Positions 36,279 to 45,545 are shown, numbered from the stretch's first letter. The stretch: 64,000 bases of DNA from Bacillus sp. FJAT-28004 (GCF_001280845.1 NZ_LGHP01000001.1:4075093-4139092); one strand, 5' to 3'. The notes: generated by a model not told the origin, from the sequence alone. Program-made: numbers and translations.

Positions 36279-37250
36279 TTGAAATATTACTTAGGTGTAG
36301 ATGGTGGCGGCAGCAAGACTAATACGCTAATTACAGACGAGTACGGCAGAGTCGTAGGAAAAGGGAATAGTGGGAACGGAAATCATCAAATCGATTATGA
36401 GACAGCCAAACGCAATATATGTGAATCGGTTGAGATGGCATTAAGCGAAGCAAATATGGAGCGCAGTGACATTCAGTTCGCATATTTTGGATTAGCCGGT
36501 GCTGACAGGGAAGCCGATTATCAAATATTGAGACCGATGATCGCTGAACTGGGATTTTCCAAGTATGAAGTAAATTGTGATACAGCGATAGCCCTTCGGG
36601 CGGGAACGGATCAACCACATGGGGTCGTATTGATATGCGGTGCCGGAACAAACAGCGCGGGAGTTAATTGTCGGCATGAGTTTTATCAGTGCGGAGGTTT
36701 CTCCTATGTTTTCGGAGATTTTGGCGGTGGCAGTGACTTAGGCATTGAAGCCTTCCGCTCTGTAATCCGTGCATGGGATGGACGTGAGCGGCCGACCTTA
36801 TTGACGAACCTCCTGCTGCAGGATCAAGGTTATGACAGTGTGCAGAGCATGTTCAATGATTATTTGAATCACGATAAGACCCCTCCACTTAGAACAGTAA
36901 AGCTGCTATTCCAAGCAGCGGCACAAGGAGACGAGGTTGCATTACATATTTTGCGTGTACAAGGGGAAGAGCTGGGCAAGTCGGCGCAGGCTATCATTAA
37001 GCGTCTGGACATGGAGGCGGACAAGTTCGATGTTGTACTTGCTGGCAGCGTTCTTACCCGTGGAGAAGCGCGTTTTATTCATCCCTACATCGAACAGGCT
37101 GTCAAAAGCTGCGCCCCAGGTGCATCGTTAGTGAAGCTCGAGATTGAGCCCGTCGTTGGAGCGGTGTGGCTCGCTTTTGAAGCTGGAGGGAATAAGCTGC
37201 CGAGGGAAGTATACGACCGTCTGAGATCCGCATCGGAATATAGTTATTGA
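36279..37250 (+). CDS. BadF/BcrA-type ATPase, N-acetylglucosamine-kinase-like
   Basis: A 323-residue cytoplasmic ASKHA-fold kinase. The phosphate-binding loop is LGVDGGGSKTNTLI at the N-terminus, followed by IQFAYFGLAGADRE and VLICGAGTNSAGV. Characterised relatives phosphorylate N-acetylglucosamine or glucosamine; benzoyl-CoA reductase activators share the domain but contain cysteines and occur in other contexts. Starts: GTG at 36270 overlaps AAGGGAG (36264-36270), whereas TTG at 36279 is eight bases after it, so TTG is preferred. In this operon it probably phosphorylates an imported sugar, and suggests an amino sugar. Confidence 0.82.
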   Translation: MKYYLGVDGGGSKTNTLITDEYGRVVGKGNSGNGNHQIDYETAKRNICESVEMALSEANMERSDIQFAYFGLAGADREADYQILRPMIAELGFSKYEVNCDTAIALRAGTDQPHGVVLICGAGTNSAGVNCRHEFYQCGGFSYVFGDFGGGSDLGIEAFRSVIRAWDGRERPTLLTNLLLQDQGYDSVQSMFNDYLNHDKTPPLRTVKLLFQAAAQGDEVALHILRVQGEELGKSAQAIIKRLDMEADKFDVVLAGSVLTRGEARFIHPYIEQAVKSCAPGASLVKLEIEPVVGAVWLAFEAGGNKLPREVYDRLRSASEYSY

Positions 37251-37386
37251 ATCCAAATCGACTAGATTGTTTAATATCGTCTCATGGTGGCACATAGGTT
37301 AGTCGGGTTATGCTGGAGTAAGCTAATCATTTGGTTAAGCAGCATAGATTATAAAATATGGGCTGGGAAGCGAGGAATATAGGAAC

Positions 37387-38712
37387 ATGATACGAAATGA
37401 AGGTATTCCGGTAGAGCGTATAAAGGTAACATCAAAGAATCCCATAATTACAACGATATACACAGCTGATCCATCTGCTCATGTTTGGGAGGACGGCAAG
37501 GTTTTTATTTATGCATCTCACGATATGGATCCGGCCAGAGGCTGTGATCTGATGGACCGATATCATGTATACTCCTCTGAGGATATGGTCAACTGGATGG
37601 ATGAGGGAGAAATCCTCCGCTCGGACGATGTAGCATGGGGTAGACCAGAAGGAGGTTTCATGTGGGCGCCCGACTGCGCCTATAAAAACGGAACCTACTA
37701 TTTCTATTACCCGCATCCTAGCGGATCAAATTGGAATGACTCATGGAAAATCGGAGTTGCAACTAGTCAAAAACCTGCAAGCGACTTTAAGGATCAGGGT
37801 TTTATTCCGGGGCTTGGTGGATTTGCTCTCATTGATCCGTGCGTGTTAGTTGACGATGATGGGCGCGCTTATATGTATTATGGCGGGGGAAGCAGATGCG
37901 AGGGCGGCGAGCTGAACGACGATATGATGTCCATTAAAGGCGAGATGCGCGAAATGGAAGGACTGGAGGATTTTCATGAAGCGGCTTGGGTTTTTAAAAG
38001 AGCTGACCTCTACTATCTGACCTATGCCGACAATCTAGAAGGAAATAACCGCATGAGATATGCTACCAGCAAACATCCGCTTGGTCCATGGACATATAGA
38101 GGAATCTTTCTGGAGCCGACGGGCTGCTCGACTACCCACGGTTCCGTGGCAGAGTTTAAGGGGCAGTGGTATTTGTTTTATCACAACCAAGAGATTTCGG
38201 GTCAAGGCAATTTAAGAAGCATGTGCATTGATTATTTGTATTTTAATGAAGACGGAACGATTCAGACCGTCGTTCAGACCAAGGAAGGCGTTCAATCCGT
38301 AGGGGAAGCGCCTGCCCCTCATCCGAATCAGAAAACATATTCAGCCGAGACATGCAGTGTGGGCGGAGGAGCAGCTGTTGAATCAAACGAGCAAGGGGAA
38401 GTTGTCATCAATCATTTGCAGTCCGCAGGTTCTTACTGTGAGTTTCAACATATTGACGGAGAAAAGGGCGGAAGAGCGGCCATCCATATTCGCTATGCAA
38501 CGGCAGAGCGTCTAGCCAAACTCAACCTGACAGTTAATAGTCATGACTACTCATTGCTCAATGCGCTGTCGACTGGCAGTCTGCTGAACTATAGCGGATG
38601 TGCTAGCATTACAGTTAAGTTGGAGCCTGGTGATGATAATATGATTAGACTTACAGGCGGCAATGGTGAAGTTAGTATTGAAAGCATTACGGTTAGCCCG
38701 TTTGTAGATTGA
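37387..38712 (+). CDS. GH43 family glycosidase with C-terminal carbohydrate-binding domain
   Basis: A 441-residue enzyme without signal peptide. The five-bladed propeller has the three GH43 acidic residues: Asp in YTADPSAHVWEDG (base), Asp in ALIDPCVLVDDDG (pKa modulator) and Glu in FHEAAWVFKRADLYYL (acid). The last ~125 residues form a beta-sandwich of CBM6 type. GH43 covers arabinofuranosidases, xylosidases and galactosidases; the subfamily is not resolved. It probably trims oligosaccharides after import through the transporter upstream. A weak AGGA site precedes the ATG. A strong terminator follows. Confidence 0.85.
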   Translation: MIRNEGIPVERIKVTSKNPIITTIYTADPSAHVWEDGKVFIYASHDMDPARGCDLMDRYHVYSSEDMVNWMDEGEILRSDDVAWGRPEGGFMWAPDCAYKNGTYYFYYPHPSGSNWNDSWKIGVATSQKPASDFKDQGFIPGLGGFALIDPCVLVDDDGRAYMYYGGGSRCEGGELNDDMMSIKGEMREMEGLEDFHEAAWVFKRADLYYLTYADNLEGNNRMRYATSKHPLGPWTYRGIFLEPTGCSTTHGSVAEFKGQWYLFYHNQEISGQGNLRSMCIDYLYFNEDGTIQTVVQTKEGVQSVGEAPAPHPNQKTYSAETCSVGGGAAVESNEQGEVVINHLQSAGSYCEFQHIDGEKGGRAAIHIRYATAERLAKLNLTVNSHDYSLLNALSTGSLLNYSGCASITVKLEPGDDNMIRLTGGNGEVSIESITVSPFVD

Positions 38713-38732
38713 GAGGAATTTGCTCCATTAAT

Positions 38733-38776
38733 AAGCAGCCCCCATGACAACAAGTGTCAGGGGGCTGCTGCTTTTA
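38733..38776 (+). terminator. Rho-independent terminator
   Basis: AAGCAGCCCCCATGACA pairs with TGTCAGGGGGCTGCTGCTT; TTTT follows. It ends the GH8-GH43 cluster. Confidence 0.92.
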
Positions 38777-38821
38777 ATTAGAAGGTAAAAAAACTTAACA
38801 GAAGCAATCAGGAGCTATATA

Positions 38822-39997
38822 TTATTTAGCAGTAAACTCTTTATCAAAGATTCGATCATGGTTAGGGTCAACTTCTGGCCCTACGGCATTCGTGTTAAGA
38901 ACCATAATATGCTTCCCGCCCAAAGGACCTCCTGCTAGCGTTGAATACCCATGAATACCACCACCCGCTGCCCAATAGTGCCCCCCATCTGACAACTTCT
39001 TCTTAATAATCCCTAGTCCATAACCACCAAAAGGTGAATCATGAGCAGTGAGCATTTGTTTCATCATCTCATCATCCAATAGTTCCCCACCTAATAGCGC
39101 ACTCATAAATGTAGTCAAATCTTTTGCAGTTGAGACCATGTCCCCCGCTGCATTTGCCCAAGAAGGATTCATATCAGTTAAATCATATAACTTTAGCGAT
39201 CTATCCAAGTTATAACCTCTAGCATGCTCCCCCGGAATAAGTGGATTACTTCCTCGTAAAGATGTTCCTGTCAGATGAAGTGGTTCGATGATCCTTGATT
39301 TGATCTGCTCTGCATAAGTTTCTCCTGTAATCTTCTCTATAATGAGACCAACTAACACCGTGTTTGTATTAGAATAGTGAAAATCCGTTCCTGGTTCAAA
39401 TATCGGTTTTTTGGCCAAACCCATGTCTACAAGTTCTTGAGTTGCATAATAACGGAATGGATTTTGCGGTATAACAATGTCTCGCAAGTCATTATCCGTA
39501 TAACTTGCAATTCCGCTTCTATGATTCAATAAATGACGAATCAGAATTTTATTTCCATCATATCCATTACCCTGAACGACACCTGGAAGCCATTTCTCTA
39601 CAGAGTCATCTAGGCTTATCTTGTTTTCCTCAACGAGTTGTAATACAACAACAGCTACAAATGTCTTTGCGACACTTCCAACGCGGAACGAAAAGTGTGA
39701 CTCCATTGGAATTGAATCTTCTAAACTGGCTTTACCTGAAGCGTAAGTCCATTTCTTCCCATTCTGCAATCCAGCTGCCACTATGCCAGGAATATACTTG
39801 CTTTTCACCGATTCATCAATATGTTGTTTAATGACATTGCGATTAGATGGTTTCGATGATTCAGCCACCTTATTCATTGTAGGTTTGGCTGATGTCTGAC
39901 TCGCTTGTACAGAACCATATGTAGGCAGTGTAAGTGCCCCCACTAATAAAGCTGTTGCAGTAAGTGCCCATCCGGTTTTCTTGTTAATCAATTTCAT
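38822..39997 (-). CDS. Secreted serine hydrolase, beta-lactamase/DD-carboxypeptidase fold
   Basis: A 391-residue exported protein with signal peptide 1-32. The penicillin-recognising fold has the motifs SVAK (Ser108, Lys111), YSN (Tyr208-Asn210) and a GGGIHGYS segment near residue 340 replacing the KTG box, as in class C beta-lactamases and R61-type carboxypeptidases. It may act on peptidoglycan peptides, D-amino acid peptides or esters; beta-lactam hydrolysis is not shown. AAAGGAGAG precedes the ATG by eight bases. It is divergent from the kinase-regulator fusion gene and may be controlled by it. Confidence 0.88.
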   Translation of the reverse strand: MKLINKKTGWALTATALLVGALTLPTYGSVQASQTSAKPTMNKVAESSKPSNRNVIKQHIDESVKSKYIPGIVAAGLQNGKKWTYASGKASLEDSIPMESHFSFRVGSVAKTFVAVVVLQLVEENKISLDDSVEKWLPGVVQGNGYDGNKILIRHLLNHRSGIASYTDNDLRDIVIPQNPFRYYATQELVDMGLAKKPIFEPGTDFHYSNTNTVLVGLIIEKITGETYAEQIKSRIIEPLHLTGTSLRGSNPLIPGEHARGYNLDRSLKLYDLTDMNPSWANAAGDMVSTAKDLTTFMSALLGGELLDDEMMKQMLTAHDSPFGGYGLGIIKKKLSDGGHYWAAGGGIHGYSTLAGGPLGGKHIMVLNTNAVGPEVDPNHDRIFDKEFTAK

Positions 39998-40246
39998 TTC
40001 AAATCTCTCCTTTATTGGTTGTTGTCTAGCCCCCTTACTATAGTCCCCCCGATGTTAATTGAGATAGTGACGAAACCGCACCAATACTGGATGACATCGT
40101 ATCCAGACCTATCACATATATGAGATGATAAATAGTCATCTAACGCATGTGACAGTGCACTTGACCACTGGGGAATAAATAGTGCATGATAAACTGGTCT
40201 TGTAAACCCTATATAAAAATATCAAACAGGTAGGTGTATTGGAGCA

Positions 40247-42031
40247 TTGTTATCCATCATAAAAAATTGGTTCTGGTATAATTGGATGACTTTTGCGATG
40301 CGATCGATATGGCTAATCATTATCGTAATTTCTTGTGCACTCCAACAATCGCAGTTTTTTTCATCATTTTCGGTCATAGTCATCTTTGCAATATTGGTTT
40401 ATTTTATTCCACTCATTGTCCAATATAAGAGAGAAAACAGTTATCTTGCTGTTGAAGTCATGTCGACCAGTTTCTTCTATTTGTACATAGCTGCTGCGGC
40501 CCCAGAGTTACTGTGGTCTTGTGCTATACTCGTGTTTATTATTGGCTTAGCAAGCAGTCGTAAAACGTATGTATGGGCAGGTATTTCAAGTGGTTTCATT
40601 CTCCCTGCTTTGAATGGTTGGATCGCTAATCAACTTCCATACGAAATTGTCGTTAGTTATAGCTTCTGTTTTACCTTCGGTTTCGCATTTAGTGTATTAA
40701 TTCAAGCACAAAAGCAATCCGTGATTATCCAAGAACAGAAACAATTACTGGAGCAGCATATTAAACAGATCGAAGAGCTTACACTCATAGAGGAACGAAA
40801 CCGACTATCACATGAATTGCATGACACTATTGGACATTCTTTAACTTCTCTGATTGTTGGCGTTGAGTCGCTCCGATCATTCATACACACTTCACAGCTT
40901 GAACGAATTGATACCATCGTCTCCATTGGACAACGTAGTCTAGACGATATCCGAAGGCATCTACATCAGCTTTCAGATACCCCATTCAATCATTCTCTCA
41001 GTGAATCGCTACTGCAATTAACGCAAGAATTCACGAAATCAACAGGTATAATCGTTAACTTCCGAGTGATCGGTAATGAGATGCCTATTTTACGGGAAAT
41101 GAATCATTGTATATATCGTTGCCTACAGGAGTCACTAACTAATGCAGTTCGTCACGGACATGCGAACACCATATTTGTTAATCTGCACATTGATAATCAA
41201 CAGCTTCGGTTACAAGTAGAAGACAACGGTATCGGAATGGATTCAGACCTGTATGGATTTGGTCTCAATGGCATGAAGGAACGATTGGCAATATTACGCG
41301 GTACGTTGTCTGTTCATTCTCAGAACAAACAAGGTACGATTGTTATATGTACGATTCCATTGCAAGCAGAGCTTGTAGAGGCATCCATCCGTCTGTTGAT
41401 TGTTGATGATCAGGCTATAATTGCAGATAGTTTAAAGCATATTTTTGCACAGCATGTTAACGTTACTGTTGTTGGCACGGCTAGTGATGGATATGAAGCA
41501 TTACAACATTGTGAACGATCCAAACCCGATATCGTACTAATGGATGTTCGTATGCATCGAATGGACGGACTTCAAACCTTGATAGAAATGAAGAGACAAT
41601 GGCCTGACATGAAGGTTGTTCTCATGACAACATTTGAGGACCCCATGCAGGCAGCACGCGCGCTGGAACAGGGCGCAGATGGATACTTGTTAAAGTCCAT
41701 ACATCCGAGAGAGATTATTGAAATCATAAAGCTCATTTATAACGGAGGAACATGGATCGATCAGTCGATAGCTGCCAGAGTATTTGAAGAGATGAAACGC
41801 CAACGTGAGGCATTAGAGAAGATCGGCCCCAATGATCCGTACGGGCTTACAAAACGAGATAAGCAGTTATTAGAGGAACTTGCAAATGGAATGCGCTACA
41901 AGGCAATTGCATCGAAGCTATTTTTAACGGAGGGTACGGTGCGCAATTATTGTTCAACGCTATATTCGAAGCTTGATGTAAAAAATCGTGAAGATGCAGT
42001 GGAACTTGCACGATTAAAGGGAATAATCTAA
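40247..42031 (+). CDS. Histidine kinase fused to NarL-type response regulator in one protein
   Basis: A 594-residue protein. Membrane helices occupy about 18-155 (five or six), a coiled coil 155-182, HisKA_3 dimerisation domain 182-250 with His192 (RNRLSHELHDTIGHSL), ATPase domain about 285-372 (QESLTNAVRHG, VEDNGIGMD, GFGLNGMKERL), receiver 381-500 with Asp433 (IVLMDVRMHRMDG), LuxR helix-turn-helix 527-590. Normally kinase and regulator are separate genes; here PLQAELVEASIRLLIVDDQ joins them without a stop. A membrane-tethered transcription factor would result unless it is cut. The start is uncertain: TTG at 40247 with weak AGGTG, or ATG 40286. It is divergent from the serine hydrolase gene. 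Confidence 0.85.
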   Translation: MLSIIKNWFWYNWMTFAMRSIWLIIIVISCALQQSQFFSSFSVIVIFAILVYFIPLIVQYKRENSYLAVEVMSTSFFYLYIAAAAPELLWSCAILVFIIGLASSRKTYVWAGISSGFILPALNGWIANQLPYEIVVSYSFCFTFGFAFSVLIQAQKQSVIIQEQKQLLEQHIKQIEELTLIEERNRLSHELHDTIGHSLTSLIVGVESLRSFIHTSQLERIDTIVSIGQRSLDDIRRHLHQLSDTPFNHSLSESLLQLTQEFTKSTGIIVNFRVIGNEMPILREMNHCIYRCLQESLTNAVRHGHANTIFVNLHIDNQQLRLQVEDNGIGMDSDLYGFGLNGMKERLAILRGTLSVHSQNKQGTIVICTIPLQAELVEASIRLLIVDDQAIIADSLKHIFAQHVNVTVVGTASDGYEALQHCERSKPDIVLMDVRMHRMDGLQTLIEMKRQWPDMKVVLMTTFEDPMQAARALEQGADGYLLKSIHPREIIEIIKLIYNGGTWIDQSIAARVFEEMKRQREALEKIGPNDPYGLTKRDKQLLEELANGMRYKAIASKLFLTEGTVRNYCSTLYSKLDVKNREDAVELARLKGII

Positions 42032-42060
42032 AAGAAAAGCTCCTCAAGGTTGAGGAGCTC
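42031..42060 (-). terminator. Terminator for the LLM oxidoreductase gene
   Basis: AGCTCCTCAA pairs perfectly with TTGAGGAGCT around two bases. Read on the minus strand, it is followed by TTTTCTTTT; on the plus strand no T run follows, so it mainly serves the minus strand. Confidence 0.8.
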
Positions 42061-42071
42061 AGCCACTTTGC

Positions 42072-43145
42072 TTATTGCTTTCCTTCGCTTCGTGCAAGCT
42101 CCTTGCGTACGATTGGCGCTACCTTGGTGCCGAGCAGCTCAATGGCCCGCATTACTTCACGGTGCGGCATCGTGCCGACATTCACATGGAGGAAGAAACG
42201 AGTAACCCCTAAATTTTTGCGCAGCAAAATAATCTTTTCCGCAACGTATTCAGGATCACCTACATAAAGAGCGCCTTGAAGGCTGCGGGCGGAATCATAG
42301 GTTGCGCGGCTGTATTGCTGTCCCCAGCCCCGCTCACGTCCAATGACATTCATTTGGGCCGCAGTTGGAGGGAAAAACAAATCGGCTGCCTGCTCGGTTG
42401 TTTCTCCCACAAAACCATGTGAATGCGTCGCAATCTGCAGCTTGTTGGGATCGTGTCCAGCCTTTGCAGCCGCCTCTTTATAAAGGGCGACCAGCGGAGC
42501 AAAACTCTCAGGCATCCCGCCGATAATAGCGAAGGCGATGGGAAGGCCTAGCATGCCTGCCCGAATAGCTGATTGTGCGTTTCCGCCGCTTGCGATCCAA
42601 ACCGGAAGCGGGTTCTGGACTGGACGAGGATATACAGGAAGATTATGAATAGCAGGACGATGACCACCGCGCCAATTAACCTTCTCCGAGGATCTGATTG
42701 CTAGGAGCAGCTCCAGCTTCTCTTCGAACAATTCATCATAATCCTCTAGGCTATACCCAAATAGCGGAAAGGACTCAATAAACGATCCCCGGCCAGCCAT
42801 AATTTCGGCTCTGCCGTTAGAGATTCCGTCGAGGGTGGAGAACGCTTGAAATACACGAACCGGATCATCTGAGGACAGCACGGTAACCGCACTCGTGAGT
42901 CTAATGTTTTTGGTCATAGCAGCCGCTGCTGCTAATACAACCGCGGGCGTGGTACCTGCGTAATCGGCACGATGATGCTCCCCGATACCGTAAACATCTA
43001 GTCCGACTTGATCTGCGAGCACGATCTCTTCAACCGCGTTGCGCAGTCGTTCGGCATGGCTGATGACCGCTCCTGTCACCGGGTCCGGTGTCGTTTCCAA
43101 AAAGGTACTAATTCCTATTTCCATGTTAGCTGCCAAATCGGCCAT
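42072..43145 (-). CDS. LLM-class flavin-dependent oxidoreductase
   Basis: A 357-residue TIM-barrel enzyme of the bacterial luciferase-like family, using FMNH2 or F420. Typical segments are [13 protein letters not shown] at the start, [34 protein letters not shown] and [20 protein letters not shown]. The natural substrate is unknown; relatives oxidise sulfonates, alkanes or sulfur compounds. AAAGGAG is about 11 bases before the ATG. The methyltransferase gene lies 27 bp upstream on the same strand; they could form a unit. Confidence 0.88.
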   Translation of the reverse strand: MADLAANMEIGISTFLETTPDPVTGAVISHAERLRNAVEEIVLADQVGLDVYGIGEHHRADYAGTTPAVVLAAAAAMTKNIRLTSAVTVLSSDDPVRVFQAFSTLDGISNGRAEIMAGRGSFIESFPLFGYSLEDYDELFEEKLELLLAIRSSEKVNWRGGHRPAIHNLPVYPRPVQNPLPVWIASGGNAQSAIRAGMLGLPIAFAIIGGMPESFAPLVALYKEAAAKAGHDPNKLQIATHSHGFVGETTEQAADLFFPPTAAQMNVIGRERGWGQQYSRATYDSARSLQGALYVGDPEYVAEKIILLRKNLGVTRFFLHVNVGTMPHREVMRAIELLGTKVAPIVRKELARSEGKQ

Positions 43146-43172
43146 AAGTATACGTCTCCTTTATTATCCGAA

Positions 43173-43928
43173 TTAAACATTACCCATATAACTGCGTGTT
43201 AAATTCGGCATAATTAGCACATCGTTTTTGCTATATTTAGCATACAGCTCGGAAAGAGAATGAATAAACGCCGTATAATGCTCGTCGGTTTGTTTCAGAG
43301 CATAGGAGGCTGATAAATTACGTCCAATAAAATGGTTTAAATCAAACTCTAAATGGTACTCAAATACTTTGTATTCATATTCACCATTTCGGAAAAACTG
43401 CTGATACATTTCTGGCGTTTCCTCGATACCACCACTGAATCCTTTAAATGAAGGGCAATACTTCCTGCATATTGCTGCATTTTCAATCACTAGCTCACTT
43501 GAAGAATCTCTACTATTCCACACTAATGCAACGTTAGCATCCTGTTTCAATATTCTTTGGCACTCTAATTGGAACTGCTCTTTGTCAAACCAATGAAAGG
43601 CCTGGGCAACAGTAATTAAATCAATACTTTTGTCTGGGAGCTGTGTATGCTCAGCAGCAGCATTTAATGAAGTAAACTTAGAATAATGATTTAATTCTTT
43701 TTCAGCAGTTGTTCTCATATCATCATTAGGCTCGATTGCCATTACTTTTAAATCCGTATCCAGAAGCTGCTTGGTTAGTATTCCGGTGCCGGAACCAATA
43801 TCTGCTACAGTATGATTGGATGATAACTTATTGCTCTGAATAAGATAGTTGATATATGCCATTGGATAATTCGAACGATATTCAGAATAAATCGCAGCCT
43901 TGCCCGTAAAGTTATCTTTTGTCCCCAA
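43173..43928 (-). CDS. Class I SAM-dependent methyltransferase
   Basis: A 251-residue Rossmann-fold methyltransferase. Motif I is VADIGSGTGILTKQLL, motif II region LKVMAIEPNDDM, and ITVAQAFHWFDKEQF corresponds to the family of small-molecule methyltransferases related to TAM/UbiE-like enzymes. Substrate unknown. An in-frame ATG at 43964 exists, but AAGGGAGG precedes the TTG at 43926-43928 by about seven bases, and the resulting N-terminus MGTKDNFTGKAAIYSEYR fits the family, so TTG was chosen. Confidence 0.85.
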   Translation of the reverse strand: MGTKDNFTGKAAIYSEYRSNYPMAYINYLIQSNKLSSNHTVADIGSGTGILTKQLLDTDLKVMAIEPNDDMRTTAEKELNHYSKFTSLNAAAEHTQLPDKSIDLITVAQAFHWFDKEQFQLECQRILKQDANVALVWNSRDSSSELVIENAAICRKYCPSFKGFSGGIEETPEMYQQFFRNGEYEYKVFEYHLEFDLNHFIGRNLSASYALKQTDEHYTAFIHSLSELYAKYSKNDVLIMPNLTRSYMGNV

Positions 43929-44073
43929 AATAATAGCCTCCCTTAAATGGTTTATCTTAAACACAATATTCTGACAGATTTTCTTTCATTGTAACGCTTG
44001 TCTTGCTATTAGTCGATGAAGGAAGATATGATGAAATGAATAACAAGTCTATGAGTAGCGAGGGGTAGGTAAA

Positions 44074-44862
44074 ATGATAGTCGACCGTAAACAATTGAAG
44101 CCTGAAGTAGTGGCGTACCTTGAACGGATTAGTTACAACGGCCCAATCGACAATAGTGTGGCAACGCTCACGGCACTCCAAAACTGCCATGTACATACTA
44201 TACCCTACGAAAACTTAGATATTATAAATCGGGTACCGCTTTCTTTGGAAATTCCCTACTTATTCGATAAAATGGTTACAAGGCGTCGCGGGGGCTACTG
44301 TTTCGAGTTGAATGCTCTATTTGGTTGGTTGTTAACGGAGCTCGGCTTTACCGTAACGAATTATTTTGCTCGGTTCTGGCGTGATGAAACCCAGACACCA
44401 CCTAAACGCAGGCATCATATTTTACAGGTACAAGCTGAAGGGAAGCCGTATCTATGTGATGTAGGAGTAGGCGGTATTGCACCCCAAAGCCCGATCCTTT
44501 TGTCTGAAAATATCGTTCACGAGCAAATGGATGAAGCTTATCAGCTAGAGCGGGATTCCTTTTTTGGTTGGGTGCTGCTAGAGAGGAAGAAGGGGGAATG
44601 GAGCCGTCTCTATACCTTTACGGAGGAACCGCAGTTGCCTCAAGATTTCATTATGACGTCCTACTGGTGTGAGAATGCACAAGGTTCGATATTTGTTAGC
44701 ACGCCGATGGCAGCCATTCGGACAGATAAGGGAAGAAATACGATAGCAGGCGAAGAGTTTCGTATATTTACGGCAGAGGGCGTTCAGGCATTTACACCCA
44801 ATACGCAAGCGGAATATGCGGAAGCATTACGTAAATATTTTGGAATTGTAATACACGTATAA
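44074..44862 (+). CDS. Arylamine N-acetyltransferase
   Basis: A 262-residue cytoplasmic enzyme that moves acetyl from acetyl-CoA to arylamines or hydrazines. The Cys-His-Asp triad is Cys76 in RRGGYCFELNALF, His114 in RRHHILQVQ and Asp129 in LCDVGVGG, with spacing of 38 and 15 residues as in known enzymes. Length is normal. GAGGGGTAGG lies about nine bases before the ATG. It is divergent from the methyltransferase gene and ends at the terminator at 44907. Confidence 0.93.
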   Translation: MIVDRKQLKPEVVAYLERISYNGPIDNSVATLTALQNCHVHTIPYENLDIINRVPLSLEIPYLFDKMVTRRRGGYCFELNALFGWLLTELGFTVTNYFARFWRDETQTPPKRRHHILQVQAEGKPYLCDVGVGGIAPQSPILLSENIVHEQMDEAYQLERDSFFGWVLLERKKGEWSRLYTFTEEPQLPQDFIMTSYWCENAQGSIFVSTPMAAIRTDKGRNTIAGEEFRIFTAEGVQAFTPNTQAEYAEALRKYFGIVIHV

Positions 44863-44906
44863 CCTACTAAGTGAACGAAAAGTTATCTTTATGTCTATCA
44901 TACAAA

Positions 44907-44938
44907 TCCTCAACCACTAAGGTTGTGGATTTTTTTTA
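44907..44938 (+). terminator. Terminator, dispersed CCWCAACC/GGTTGTGG type
   Basis: CCTCAACC pairs with GGTTGTGG (one mismatch) around ACTAA, followed by eight T residues. Same stem family as at 11115, 28794 and 59813. Confidence 0.85.
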
Positions 44939-45100
44939 TGCACGTTTTTACCAGAATGTTGTCATATGACAAAAATATGACAACTCTCACTATGTTGAAG
45001 GAAGAAATTGGATTATAATATTTATAGGTAATTAGAATCATGAAAAGGCAGAGATGCTCGAGATAAATAGATAATATGAATTATTTTTGAGGTGAAAACA

Positions 45101-45232
45101 ATGGCTGAGTATATCATGTTTCGAGAGATTTGGACGCCTTTTCGGTTGCTAGGCATCCGACTATTCAAAGATGAAAATATGCATTATTGGTATAAAATCG
45201 GGGGCAATCATAGAAAACGAATTTTCAAGTGA
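45101..45232 (+). CDS. Small 43-residue protein, unknown
   Basis: ATG at 45101 opens a frame of 43 codons ending at TGA 45230-45232. GAGGTGA lies seven bases before it, a good ribosome site, and a canonical terminator follows the stop within nine bases, so it has the layout of a complete small gene. The product begins MAEYIMFREIWTPFRLLGIR and ends KIGGNHRKRIFK: basic, rich in aromatic residues (W, Y, F) and possibly membrane-surface active. No family is recognised. It could also be a decayed fragment of a larger gene. Confidence 0.5.
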   Translation: MAEYIMFREIWTPFRLLGIRLFKDENMHYWYKIGGNHRKRIFK

Positions 45233-45240
45233 CTTGAACA

Positions 45241-45272
45241 AACAGACCCTCCATTGGATGGTCTGTTTTTTT
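45241..45272 (+). terminator. Terminator of the small ORF, and likely intron insertion site
   Basis: AACAGACC pairs with GGTCTGTT across a 12-base interior, followed by seven T residues to 45272. The group II intron-like sequence begins directly after the T run. Confidence 0.85.
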
Positions 45273-45541
45273 AGTACGCCCAGCATGGGCGCTATCTCTA
45301 GGGTTCAAGTCCCGAATGGTATAGAAGCCATAGTACGCAAAGCTGTTGCAACAGCCTGCGGAAGGGCTGAACATGAAATAGGCATTTGTACATCAAGGCG
45401 TTCAGGATGAGTGGTGAAAGCAGAAAATCCGAAAGGACCTGACTGAAAGAAGGAAACGGTGAATTCCGTGGGGGGGAGGAACGTATCCTCAGACAGATGC
45501 GTGAAGAGTGCCGCTATATCAACATGGGGCTATGATTGCCT
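45273..45541 (+). mobile_element. Group II intron remnant (5' domain I only), probably class C
   Basis: The stretch begins AGTACGCCCAGCATGGGCG, close to the GTGCGCCCAGC-type 5' end of bacterial group II introns, and has dense self-complementarity: CGCCCA/TGGGCG, GGGTTCAAGTCCC, GCTGTTGCAACAGC, plus GAAA-type segments (CCGAAAGG, GGAAACGGTGAATTCCG). No reverse transcriptase frame and no domain V (GAGC...GTTC hairpin) is present, so it is a truncated, immobile remnant of about 270 bases. Class C introns insert behind terminator hairpins, and this one starts exactly behind the T run of the terminator at 45241-45272. The assignment rests on memory of intron consensus without alignment. Confidence 0.6.
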
Positions 45542-45545
45542 TTAG

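Noticed and set aside
36279..37250. Benzoyl-CoA reductase activator (BadF) function
   Set aside because: No benzoyl-CoA genes are nearby and the operon is for sugar use, so a sugar kinase role is more likely.
38822..39997. Calling the serine hydrolase a beta-lactamase
   Set aside because: The SxxK and YSN motifs are shared by carboxypeptidases and esterases; there is no evidence for beta-lactam hydrolysis.
45301..45315. GGGTTCAAGTCCC resembles a tRNA T-arm
   Set aside because: No acceptor stem, D-arm or anticodon arm is found around it; the word fits the group II intron-like remnant better.
45171..45410. 79-residue plus-strand ORF over the small gene and intron remnant
   Set aside because: It crosses the small gene out of frame, its terminator and the intron-like RNA, and has no ribosome site.
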